DNA from: an uncultured Candidatus Melainabacteria bacterium
GTDB taxonomy: Bacteria; Cyanobacteriota; Vampirovibrionia; Gastranaerophilales; Gastranaerophilaceae
NCBI GenBank assembly: GCA_934754735.1
Contig: CAKVJE010000006.1
Span: 1-35,993, forward strand
Length of the DNA stretch: 35,993 nucleotides
Direction: 5' to 3'
Shown here: positions 14,742 through 22,257 of the stretch, piece after piece
Layout: every line of letters starts with the position of its first letter
How positions within the stretch are numbered: position 1 is the first letter of the stretch
Program-made: the position numbers and the translations under genes
The notes under the pieces: generated by a model
Databases searched by the model: none
What the model was told of the DNA's origin: nothing
What the model saw: the letters and a program-made list of their open reading frames with translations, nothing else

Positions 14742-15115
14742 AAAACATTTTGATTGTTGATGATGTAAAAGGCTGGCGTGATTTTAACACTAATGTCATG
14801 CACGAACTTTTTGGAAATGATGTTAACATTGATACAGCTGAAAGCGCAACAATGGCATACGATTTTCTTTTACAAGCAAAACCTTATGATATAATTCTAA
14901 CGGATTTGCAAATGGAAGATAGTTATTCGCCAAAATACGCTGGAGAATGGCTTGTTGAACAAATTAAAACATTCAACCGCTATAATTCTACGAAAATTGT
15001 AATGATTTCAGCAGCATATAACATTCGGAACATCGCAGATAACCTCGAAGTTAACTGCATTCCAAAATCTACAGCGCTGAAATGTCTTTCGGCTTACAAA
15101 GAAATTTTAGAATAA
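14738..15115 (+). CDS. Single-domain response regulator (receiver only)
   Basis: This 125-aa CheY-like receiver has the acidic pair D8/D9 (ILIVDDV), phospho-acceptor D56 in ILTDLQM, the switch serine in VMISAAY, and the conserved lysine in CIPKS. There is no output domain, so it must act by protein-protein contact or as a phosphorelay intermediate. Its ATG overlaps the stop codon of aroH (ATGA), and the histidine kinase three genes upstream is the obvious phosphodonor. The operon ends in a strong bidirectional terminator right after its stop codon. The segment after D56 (EDSYSPKYAGEW) is a little longer than in CheY. Confidence 0.92.
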   Translation: MKNILIVDDVKGWRDFNTNVMHELFGNDVNIDTAESATMAYDFLLQAKPYDIILTDLQMEDSYSPKYAGEWLVEQIKTFNRYNSTKIVMISAAYNIRNIADNLEVNCIPKSTALKCLSAYKEILE

Positions 15116-15116
15116 A

Positions 15117-15159
15117 TTAACAAAAAAACACGGATTAATTATCCGTGTTTTTTTGTTAA
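15117..15159. terminator. Bidirectional terminator between the receiver gene and lpxA
   Basis: The 19-nt arms 15117-15135 and 15141-15159 are perfectly complementary, with a TAATT loop. The inner stem is ACACGGAT/ATCCGTGT, flanked by A7 and T7 runs, so it works in both directions. It lies 1 bp after the receiver stop codon and 14 bp from the lpxA stop codon. Confidence 0.95.
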
Positions 15160-15173
15160 TTTATTACCTATTG

Positions 15174-15995
15174 TTAGTCTAATGATTGATAACCTGATTT
15201 ATGTGATTTTAGAAGTACGCCGCGTTTTGATGTTTGAATAAAATCAATCATTTTTTCGATATATTCATTCATCGGAATTTCAGCTTTTATTTTTTCAATT
15301 GCTTGAGTTGTGTTGTATTCTTCTGAAATTAATAGTTTAAATGCTTCGTTAGTAGCAGTTCTGATTTCTTGAGAAACTCCTCTGCGTTTCATCGCGATAA
15401 CATTTAATCCGCGTGGAACCGGTGGACGGCCTTCGCCTTTAGAGTATGGAAGAATATCTTGTCTTGAAGCAGAGAAACCGCTAATAATTGCCATATCACC
15501 AATTCTGATATTTTGGTGGAATACGCTCATTCCGCCAACGAATGCGCCAAATCCTACGTGAACGTGTCCGCCAAGTGTTACTAGATTAGCAAGAATAACT
15601 TGGTCCGCTAATACGCAGTTGTGAGCAACGTGAGAACCAACCATTAATAAACATTTGTTACCGATTCTTGTAGTGAAATCACCGCAAGCTGCGCCTCTAT
15701 GAATTGTTACATTTTCTTTGATAATTGTTTCGTTGCCGATTACAACTTTTGTAGCTTCGCCTTTATAGCCCAAATCTTGAGGTTCTGAGCCAATTGTTGC
15801 AAATGGAGAAATAGTACAGTTTTCACCGATTTCCGCAAATTCAATATAAGCGTTTGCGATAACTCTTGTGCCTTTACCTATTTTTACACCTTCACCAATA
15901 ACTACGTTAGGGCCAATTGTAACTCCTTCAGCGATTTCGGCAGATGGGTGAATTACTGCAGAAGGATGTATTAAAGATTTTTCTAAAACTGTCAT
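15174..15995 (-). CDS. lpxA: Acyl-[ACP]-UDP-N-acetylglucosamine O-acyltransferase
   Basis: LpxA performs the first step of lipid A synthesis, transferring a hydroxyacyl chain from ACP to UDP-GlcNAc. The first 190 residues are hexapeptide repeats of a left-handed beta helix (HPSAVIHPSAEIAEGVTIGP and so on). Catalytic H125 is in place in the SHVAHNC segment (residues 121-127), with H122 alongside. The helical C-terminal domain begins after GLNVIAMKRRG. At 273 aa it is slightly longer than E. coli LpxA (262). ATG at 15995 has a GGAG ribosome-binding site 7 nt upstream and a TATAAT at 16037-16032. Its presence argues for an outer membrane carrying lipid A. The lpxB, lpxC and lpxD genes are not in the window. 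Confidence 0.95.
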   Translation of the reverse strand: MTVLEKSLIHPSAVIHPSAEIAEGVTIGPNVVIGEGVKIGKGTRVIANAYIEFAEIGENCTISPFATIGSEPQDLGYKGEATKVVIGNETIIKENVTIHRGAACGDFTTRIGNKCLLMVGSHVAHNCVLADQVILANLVTLGGHVHVGFGAFVGGMSVFHQNIRIGDMAIISGFSASRQDILPYSKGEGRPPVPRGLNVIAMKRRGVSQEIRTATNEAFKLLISEEYNTTQAIEKIKAEIPMNEYIEKMIDFIQTSKRGVLLKSHKSGYQSLD

Positions 15996-16173
15996 TCTCT
16001 TTCTCCATAAAATTAACTACCAGATTAGTATATTATAAAAAAACTAAATTCTTGGAAATATTTATATAATCTTTATCTTAAAATTAAAATTAATTAAAAA
16101 ACGGATAATATTCATTTATAGTAGACATTGTAGTATTTTAATGAAATAATTAGTTTAAATTAGGGAATAAATT

Positions 16174-16731
16174 ATGAAACTTATTGCAGGTTTAGGAAAT
16201 ATTGGCGACAAATACGTTTTTACGAGACATAATGCTGGGTTTATGCTTATAGACAGTTTTGCGCTTAATGAAAATTTGAATTTTAGAGAAAATTCTCGTC
16301 TTAAATGCCTTATGACAAATTTAAGAACAGGCACAGAAGATTATTTATTAATTAAACCGACTACCTTCATGAACTTGTCCGGTGAGGCGGTGCGTGCGGT
16401 TATGGATTATTATAAAATACCGATTGAGGATGTTTTGATTGTGTATGATGATTTGTCATTGGAAATCGGGAAAATACGTTTTCGTCCAAACGGCTCTGAC
16501 GGCGGTCACAACGGTATAAAATCCGTTATTCAACATCTTGGAACAAAAAATGTTGCAAGATTAAAAATCGGCATCGGTCCTCAACCAAACATTCCTTCAG
16601 AAGTCTTCGTACTTCAAAACTTTTCTAAAGAAGAATTAGAGACATTAAAAGGTGCAATTGTAAAAGCAAAAGAAGGAATTGCCTGTTATTTTAAAGATGG
16701 CATGGCGGTTGCTCAAAATAAATTTAACTAG
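16174..16731 (+). CDS. pth: Peptidyl-tRNA hydrolase
   Basis: Pth releases tRNA from peptidyl-tRNAs dropped by ribosomes. Catalytic and binding residues are visible: N9 in GLGNIGDKY (Ile replaces the usual Pro of GNPG), H19 in TRHNAG, N67 in TFMNLSGEA, D92 in VYDDLSLEIG and N113 in GGHNGIKS. At 185 aa the length is typical. ATG at 16174 has an AGGGA sequence 8 nt upstream. It is followed 9 bp later by the TPR-protein gene and likely shares its transcript. It is divergent from lpxA across 178 bp of AT-rich DNA that must hold both promoters. Confidence 0.97.
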   Translation: MKLIAGLGNIGDKYVFTRHNAGFMLIDSFALNENLNFRENSRLKCLMTNLRTGTEDYLLIKPTTFMNLSGEAVRAVMDYYKIPIEDVLIVYDDLSLEIGKIRFRPNGSDGGHNGIKSVIQHLGTKNVARLKIGIGPQPNIPSEVFVLQNFSKEELETLKGAIVKAKEGIACYFKDGMAVAQNKFN

Positions 16732-16740
16732 GAGAATAGA

Positions 16741-18024
16741 ATGAACTTAGCAGAACAACTTGAACAAGATGAAAAATATGAAGAAGCTTATGCGGAGTAC
16801 AAAAAACAGCTTCCACACAAGCAAAACGATGTCGAATTATTGACTAAGCTTGCGCATGTTGCGTTAATTTTAGAAAAAAAGGATGATGCAAAAATTTATT
16901 ATGGCAAGATTTTAGAAGTCGATCCGCCGAATATTTTAGCACACGAGCAATTAATTGATTTATTCTGCCATGAAGATAGATTTAAGTATTATTTGCTAAG
17001 AGGAAATTTGCATGCACTTCAACAGCAAATGAGCCACGCCAGAAACGACTATAAAAAAGCTATAGATCACGCAAAAGACCAACAAGAAGCTCTTCCTGCA
17101 AGATATTTATATGCAGGACTTTGCGAAGGTCAAGGCAAAATAACAGATGCAATTGATGAATACTTAAAAATTTCAGATTATGATGATAAAAATCCTGTTG
17201 TGTATTTAAAATTAGCAGAACTTTATGAAAAAACAGAAGGTATAGTTTCTGCAATTCAAATTTTGGAACGCGGAAGAAAAGACTGCGGTTTTAAAGATTT
17301 TGAAGAAATTTTAGCCGGTTATTATATCAGAAATTCTCAACCCGAAAAAGCGTTGGAACTTACTCAACACGACTTAACAAAAGCAAGAGCTTTATTTGAT
17401 TTAGGTAAAAACGACGAAGGTTTTGAAATTCTTAAACGCAATCAAGAAAATTATAAAAACGATAAAACTTTTCACGCACTTTTGGCTCAATATTATTTCC
17501 AAAAAGGTATGTCAGAGGATGCGTTTAAAGAAATTGACGAGTACGCAAAATTAGATCCGAATTCACCTTTGATTTATCAGATGCGCGCCTTGATTTATGA
17601 AAAATTAGAAGATTCGTTCAATGAACACGTAAACTGGGGCAAATACAACATTGTTCGTGGTGATAAAGATGTTGCCTTAAACGAATATTTAACGGCTTAC
17701 AGATTTGATGATAAAAATGTTGATTTAATTGAAACAATCGCAGTATTGCTTGAAACAGAAGGTGATAAGACAAAAGCAAGCGAATTCTACGAACGTTTAG
17801 TTGATGTTGACCCTAAAAACAAAAACGCGTTGCAAAAATTGGCTGAATTTAGAGAATCTATCGGAGATAATTACGGTGCAATGGAATACATGGACAGATT
17901 GAAGGAAATCGACCCAAGAAACCAATTTGTTGCCGATAATTATGAAAAATACAAAAACGGCTCAGAAAACGGCGGTTTTGGCGTGTTCTTGAAGAAAATC
18001 TTTGGAAAGAGGATGGGGGGATAG
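16741..18024 (+). CDS. Tetratricopeptide-repeat protein (427 aa)
   Basis: Helical repeats of the TPR type cover nearly the whole protein. Recognisable units start at about residues 14 (YEEAYAEYKKQL), 46, 78, 115 (RYLYAGLCEGQGKITDAIDE), 150 (VVYLKLAELYEKTEGIVSAI), 250 and 335. No signal peptide or membrane segment is visible, so it is probably cytoplasmic or peripheral. TPRs mediate protein-protein contacts; the partner is unknown. ATG at 16741 has AGGAG 6 nt upstream. An octamer repeat begins immediately after its stop codon, and its last codons (GGG, ATG, GGG, GGA) run into that G-rich repeat, so the C-terminus may have been altered by it. Confidence 0.85.
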   Translation: MNLAEQLEQDEKYEEAYAEYKKQLPHKQNDVELLTKLAHVALILEKKDDAKIYYGKILEVDPPNILAHEQLIDLFCHEDRFKYYLLRGNLHALQQQMSHARNDYKKAIDHAKDQQEALPARYLYAGLCEGQGKITDAIDEYLKISDYDDKNPVVYLKLAELYEKTEGIVSAIQILERGRKDCGFKDFEEILAGYYIRNSQPEKALELTQHDLTKARALFDLGKNDEGFEILKRNQENYKNDKTFHALLAQYYFQKGMSEDAFKEIDEYAKLDPNSPLIYQMRALIYEKLEDSFNEHVNWGKYNIVRGDKDVALNEYLTAYRFDDKNVDLIETIAVLLETEGDKTKASEFYERLVDVDPKNKNALQKLAEFRESIGDNYGAMEYMDRLKEIDPRNQFVADNYEKYKNGSENGGFGVFLKKIFGKRMGG

Positions 18025-18028
18025 GAAA

Positions 18029-18149
18029 GGGAATAAGGTAATAGGGTAATAAGGGAATAAGTGATATTAAATATATTAAATTAACAAAAAGTTTTTTTAT
18101 GGAAAGTTTATAACCTCTTATTCCCTTATTACCCTATTACCTTATTCCC
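18029..18149. repeat. Perfect 33-bp inverted repeat built of octamers; gene-less element
   Basis: The left arm (18029-18061) reads GGG, then AATAAG-GT, AATAGG-GT, AATAAG-GG, AATAAG. The right arm (18117-18149) is its exact reverse complement. The 55-bp AT-rich interior (18062-18116) has no reading frame. The element occupies almost the entire gap between the TPR gene (stop at 18024) and rlhA (start at 18158). The same octamer scheme (AATARG plus two bases) forms the arms around the four-helix-bundle gene at 33881-34368. Confidence 0.95.
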
Positions 18150-18157
18150 CTCAATTT

Positions 18158-20011
18158 ATGAAAACCGAACTTTTATCACCTGCAAAAGACAAGCAAACCG
18201 CAATTGAAGCTATTAATTGTGGTGCGGATGCTGTTTATATGGGCGCATCTTGTTTTGGTGCGAGAAGAAATGCACCGAATAGTTTGGATGATATTCAAGA
18301 AGTTGTCAATCACGCGCACAAATTCTGGGCAAAAGTTTTTATTACCGTAAATACGATTTTAAATGATAAAGAATTAGATGAAGCTGTTGAATTGGTTAAA
18401 AAGCTTGATGAAATCGGTGTGGATGCGGTTATCGTTCAAGATATGGGATTACTGAATAAGTTGATGGAATTGCAAGCAGCACCCTCACATAAAGAAAAAG
18501 CTAAGCCTTTTAATTTAGCGATACACATGAGCACTCAATGCGATAACAGAGATGTAGAAAAAGTTTCATTTTTTAATAAACTCGGTGTTTCAAGAGTTGT
18601 TTTAGCAAGAGAATTGTCATTGGATAAAATAAAAGAAATTCATGAAGCTAATCCGAATTTGGAACTGGAAGCATTTGTACATGGCGCACTTTGTGTGTCT
18701 TATAGCGGTCAATGTTATCTGAGCCAGTTTATTGGCGGGCGTTCTGCAAACAGGGGAGAATGCGCTCAACCTTGCCGAAAAAAATACACAGTTAAAAATA
18801 CTGATGGAAAGATTTTGGCAAAAGACATTCATGCACTTTGCTTAAAGGATTTTAACGCATCAAAACACTTGAAAGAAATGGCAGAAGCCGGTGTTTTCTC
18901 GTTTAAAATTGAAGGCCGATTAAAAGAAACAAACTATGTAAAAAACGTTACAGCCTATTATAGACAAGAATTAGATAAATACTCTACAAAAATAAGTTCC
19001 GGCAAATGTATTTATCCGTTTACGCCTAATCCTGATAAAAGTTTTAACCGCGGTTTTACGGATTATTTCTTAGAAAAACGTAAGGATTGTTTTAATTTTG
19101 TTTCACCTAAATCTAAGGGCGAATATTTGGGCAAGGTTGTTGAAATTAAAAAAGATTGCTTTGTGATAAAAACAAATAAAGAAATTCATGCGCAAGACGG
19201 ACTTGTTGTGGGAAGTGATGGATGCTTGGTGAATAAAGTTACCCCAACAGGAAAAGCTCCCACCCCAGCCCTCCCCCGAGGAGAGGGAGTTTTGTTTGTG
19301 ATTTATCCAAACAAGAAAATAAAATTAAAAGTTGGTGATGAGGTTTACAGAAACCTTGATGTTGAGTTTGAAAAATTACTCGCTCAACCTGTTAAGCGAC
19401 AAATCGGTGTACAAGTTGAGATCATCCCTTCATCTACGGAGAGGGATAGGGTTTTATTAATCCTGACCGACGAAAACAACATTTCAATCACTCTACAGTT
19501 AGAAGGCGAATGCGCAAACAATCCGGACAGGATGAAAGAAACTTTTATAAAACAGTTTTCTAAAACAGGAGAAAGCGATTTTTATATCGAAGATATAAAA
19601 ATCGCCACAGAACTTCCATTTATGCCTGTTAGCGCGATTAATCAACTACGACGTGAAGCGTTTGAATTACTTATGCAAGAGCGTCTTAAAAATTATAAAC
19701 GCGATATTCAAAAACCGCTTAGTTATGCACATTACTATAAAAAAGAAGTTGATTATAGAGCCAATGTGTTCAACAAAGAGGCCGAAAAGTTTTATAACAA
19801 ATGCGATTGTACGGTTCTTGAACCTGCAATGGAAGCCAAATTTCCAAAGCATCAGATTGAACTTATGCGCACAAAACATTGTATAAAATACGCACTTGGT
19901 ATTTGCAAATCTCCACAAAAACTTTTGCTTGAAGACGAACACGGACAAACTTATCCATTGATTTTTGATTGCAAAAACTGTGAAATGGTTGTCTGCTCGC
20001 CTACAAACTAA
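18158..20011 (+). CDS. rlhA: U32-family protein RlhA-like (23S rRNA C2501 hydroxylation)
   Basis: This belongs to the peptidase U32 family, now known to include RNA hydroxylation enzymes. The full-length form here, with the C-terminal domain ending in IEDIKIATELPFMPVSAINQ, is that of RlhA, which hydroxylates 23S rRNA C2501 in E. coli. The signature is ELEAFVHGALCVSYSGQCYL (about residues 168-187), followed by GECAQPC. These four cysteines are the likely iron-sulfur ligands. At about residues 364-380 lies a proline-rich insert (PTPALPRGEG) encoded by a GC-rich palindromic repeat; a second repeat-like stretch encodes SSTERDR at about 424-430. There is no Shine-Dalgarno before ATG 18158, because an inverted-repeat element ends 8 bp upstream. 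Confidence 0.88.
   Translation: MKTELLSPAKDKQTAIEAINCGADAVYMGASCFGARRNAPNSLDDIQEVVNHAHKFWAKVFITVNTILNDKELDEAVELVKKLDEIGVDAVIVQDMGLLNKLMELQAAPSHKEKAKPFNLAIHMSTQCDNRDVEKVSFFNKLGVSRVVLARELSLDKIKEIHEANPNLELEAFVHGALCVSYSGQCYLSQFIGGRSANRGECAQPCRKKYTVKNTDGKILAKDIHALCLKDFNASKHLKEMAEAGVFSFKIEGRLKETNYVKNVTAYYRQELDKYSTKISSGKCIYPFTPNPDKSFNRGFTDYFLEKRKDCFNFVSPKSKGEYLGKVVEIKKDCFVIKTNKEIHAQDGLVVGSDGCLVNKVTPTGKAPTPALPRGEGVLFVIYPNKKIKLKVGDEVYRNLDVEFEKLLAQPVKRQIGVQVEIIPSSTERDRVLLILTDENNISITLQLEGECANNPDRMKETFIKQFSKTGESDFYIEDIKIATELPFMPVSAINQLRREAFELLMQERLKNYKRDIQKPLSYAHYYKKEVDYRANVFNKEAEKFYNKCDCTVLEPAMEAKFPKHQIELMRTKHCIKYALGICKSPQKLLLEDEHGQTYPLIFDCKNCEMVVCSPTN
19255..19291. repeat. Repeat-derived in-frame insertion inside rlhA
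   Basis: This GC-rich stretch contains CCCACCCC, CCCTCCCCC and GAGAGGGAG (CTCCC at 19271-19275 pairs with GGGAG at 19285-19289). It resembles the palindromic repeat at 2345-2452. It is translated in frame as a Pro/Gly-rich peptide using codons (CCC, CTC, GCC, CGA) that are rare in the surrounding gene. A second short dyad, ATCCCT/AGGGAT at 19424-19447, may be a further fragment. Confidence 0.6.
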
Positions 20012-20080
20012 ATTTATCATTAAATTTATAAAATTTTGACTTTTAAATTTAAAACATTAAACTTCTGTTGAGGTATCAAA

Positions 20081-20452
20081 ATGTTTTTAACAAATCTATT
20101 CACACACAAATGCTCACATGAACACGTTACACCGGATAAAGATTGCGCGTATTGTCCTGATTGCGGGAAATTAATCAAAAATGAATGGTATATTACACGT
20201 TGCGCTTGCTGTGGAGTTAAATTGAAAGCCATGGCTAAAAAAGGAGAAATCGTACCACAACTTAATTATTGCTATAACTGTGGAAGCAACGAATTCAAAG
20301 TTGAAAAATTGGACGAAATTAACTTTGTAGACATCCGTTTTGCAGCACTAGTAAAACATGAGGTAGAAAACAAAGAACATATTTGTTCAACAACTAGATG
20401 TTGGCAAGAAAGAACAGACGTGCAACCAAAATTGCTAGTACAATACCTGTAA
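20081..20452 (+). CDS. Zinc-ribbon protein of unknown function (123 aa)
   Basis: Three Cys-x2-Cys pairs, plus an N-terminal C-x-H, suggest two zinc ribbons: CAYCPDCGK (about residues 22-30), CACCG (about 41-45) and CYNCG (about 64-68). No catalytic motif is visible. The last third lacks cysteine pairs and looks like a short alpha/beta domain. ATG at 20081 has a GAGGT ribosome-binding site 8 nt upstream. The 3' end overlaps the convergent spmB gene by 59 bp, which is a long overlap. I do not recognise the family; it may be lineage specific. Confidence 0.75.
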   Translation: MFLTNLFTHKCSHEHVTPDKDCAYCPDCGKLIKNEWYITRCACCGVKLKAMAKKGEIVPQLNYCYNCGSNEFKVEKLDEINFVDIRFAALVKHEVENKEHICSTTRCWQERTDVQPKLLVQYL

Positions 20453-20912
20453 TATCGGCAATAATTCCCGTCAGTAAAGCATAACGAAATTTTTTAATTC
20501 CAATTGAGCCAAAATAAACCGCCAAAACATAGAAGGTTGTTTCTGAGCTTCCGACCATAACAGCCGCAAGTTTTGTAATATAAGCATCAGGTCCAAAATT
20601 ATTTGCTATATCGGAAAATAAGCCCAATGTAGCAGAACCGGATAAAGAGCGCGTTAGAATTATCGGAACAATATCAGCCGGAATATAATTCCCAACAAGA
20701 TTTTTAATTAAATCCATTGCTCCGCAAGCTTTAAACATAGAAACGCCAACCATAATTGCAACAAGATATGGAATTATAGATACAGATACCTTAAATCCGT
20801 CCTTTGCACCTTCTACAAATTCTTCATAAACAGGAACTTTTTTTATTATTCCTGCACATAGAATTACTAAAATCATAAATGGAAGAATGTATAAAGAAAT
20901 TTTCTCAATCAT
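20394..20912 (-). CDS. spmB: Spore maturation protein B family (nucleoside-recognition Gate domain)
   Basis: This is an integral membrane protein of the SpmB family, with a Gate domain related to nucleoside transporters. Typical segments are PVYEEFVEGAKDGFKVSV near the N-terminus, ILTRSLSGSATLGLFSDI in the middle, and VGSSETTFYVLAVYFGSIGI with the membrane-embedded polar motif. The length of 172 aa is normal. Its ATG overlaps the end of spmA by 8 bp. In Bacillus SpmA/SpmB affect spore-core dehydration, but the pair is common in non-sporulating bacteria, where its role is unknown. Nothing else here suggests sporulation. Its 3' end overlaps the zinc-ribbon gene on the other strand. Confidence 0.94.
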   Translation of the reverse strand: MIEKISLYILPFMILVILCAGIIKKVPVYEEFVEGAKDGFKVSVSIIPYLVAIMVGVSMFKACGAMDLIKNLVGNYIPADIVPIILTRSLSGSATLGLFSDIANNFGPDAYITKLAAVMVGSSETTFYVLAVYFGSIGIKKFRYALLTGIIADITGIVLAILVARLFFLANI

Positions 20913-21489
20913 TATTCCTCCAAAGTTTTTTCAAAATTAATGCTGTTACTATTGCTGTTAAAAATGAAAGTGTTGTAACAATTAATGTTGGCAAAATCAC
21001 TTCAGAAGGATTTGTCGCGCCAACTCCAACCAAAACTGCAATTACAGTAGCCGGAATTATTTGAAACCCTGCGGTATTCATTCCTAAAAACATACACATG
21101 CTATCAGTTGCAACATCTTTTTTCGGATTATCTTCTTGAAGTTCTTTCATAACTTTTAAACCAATAGGTGTCGCAGCATTCGTTAACCCTAAGGCATTTG
21201 CAGCTACGCTCATTGTAATATCACCAATCGCAGGACTGTCTTTTTTTACATCCGAAAATAAAACTTTTGCAATCGGATTTAAAAATTTTGAAAGAATTTG
21301 AACCAAACATGATTTTTCTGCAATTCGCATTATGCCGAGCCAAAATGCCATAATGCCAATTAAAGAAAACGAAATTTTTACAGCCGAATTACAAGCCGAA
21401 AGCATAGCGTTTACGACATCTGAAATCGTATGATTAAAAATTCCGACAATAATTGAAATTGTAACTAATCCGAAAAAAATATAATTCAT
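20905..21489 (-). CDS. spmA: Spore maturation protein A family (nucleoside-recognition Gate domain)
   Basis: This is the SpmA partner of the downstream spmB. The family is recognisable by FSLIGIMAFWLGIMRIAEKS, then SVAANALGLTNAATPIGLK, and by MCMFLGMNTAGFQIIPATVI. About five hydrophobic segments span the 194 residues. SpmA and SpmB are presumed to form a membrane complex. ATG at 21489 has no Shine-Dalgarno; a TAGTAT sequence lies 6 nt before it, so a leaderless start is conceivable. It is divergent from the EF-hand gene across 98 bp. Confidence 0.94.
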   Translation of the reverse strand: MNYIFFGLVTISIIVGIFNHTISDVVNAMLSACNSAVKISFSLIGIMAFWLGIMRIAEKSCLVQILSKFLNPIAKVLFSDVKKDSPAIGDITMSVAANALGLTNAATPIGLKVMKELQEDNPKKDVATDSMCMFLGMNTAGFQIIPATVIAVLVGVGATNPSEVILPTLIVTTLSFLTAIVTALILKKLWRNND

Positions 21490-21587
21490 AAATTAATACT
21501 AGCAAAAAAATATGTTAATTTTTGTTACAAATAGGCAATTTTTTCTTATTTAATGTTTTTATATAAGTATAGTGTGGAGGTTAGAAA

Positions 21588-22253
21588 ATGTTTGAAGTTA
21601 ATAATGGTATTGCAAAAATTAACGGCGCTAACGGTAAATATGATGAAAGAGTTAGTGATCCATCCGTTCGTTATGGCAGAAATGCTGTTGAAAACTATTA
21701 TACATACCTAGAAAATCCTATCGTTGAAGACAAAATGACTCCTGCACCAATTTTAGATTTTGGTCTAAATCCTAATGCAGACAACAATAATGCTGATAAA
21801 TTAAATAAATTTCTAAAAGAAAATGATGAATATTTAAAAGCATTACCTCCATTACAATATGAGTATAGATACATGCCACAAGGGCCAGTTAATACAAAAG
21901 CTCTTTTAGGTGCTGCGTATGAAGAAATGGGAGGGAAAAAAGAATTATCAGTCGAGGAACTAGATTATAGATTCGCTCCAGATTCCAGTTTTACTTCTAA
22001 AGCCCTAGATTTAAACAATGATGGAAAAGTAGATATTGGGGAATACGGTTCAAGTATTCTGGCAGCTGATATGTTAAGTAAATCCGATACTCCGGATACA
22101 AAAAATATTGATGGAACAATTAATAACAAGGGATTTAATGCTGTATTAGCCTATACACAAAAAAGTAACGCAACAGCTGCTACAAAATTATATTCAAATA
22201 TTTATAATACCTATAATCTAGGTGAAGCACAAAAAGATTTCAAAGCTAATTAA
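21588..22253 (+). CDS. EF-hand-like calcium-binding protein of unknown function (221 aa)
   Basis: One EF-hand/dockerin-like loop is visible at about residues 141-152 (DLNNDGKVDIGE): D-x-N-x-D-G-x-x-D-x-x-E has all the calcium ligands of the 12-residue loop. Just before it, at about 120-138, an LSVEELDYRFAPD segment could be the entering helix of a degenerate partner hand. The N-terminal 110 residues are polar, rich in Asn, Tyr and Pro, without signal peptide or membrane segment. ATG at 21588 has a strong GGAGG ribosome-binding site 7 nt upstream, implying good expression. The gene ends 4 bp from the convergent nagA stop codon. Family and function are not recognised. Confidence 0.8.
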   Translation: MFEVNNGIAKINGANGKYDERVSDPSVRYGRNAVENYYTYLENPIVEDKMTPAPILDFGLNPNADNNNADKLNKFLKENDEYLKALPPLQYEYRYMPQGPVNTKALLGAAYEEMGGKKELSVEELDYRFAPDSSFTSKALDLNNDGKVDIGEYGSSILAADMLSKSDTPDTKNIDGTINNKGFNAVLAYTQKSNATAATKLYSNIYNTYNLGEAQKDFKAN

Positions 22254-22257
22254 ACAA

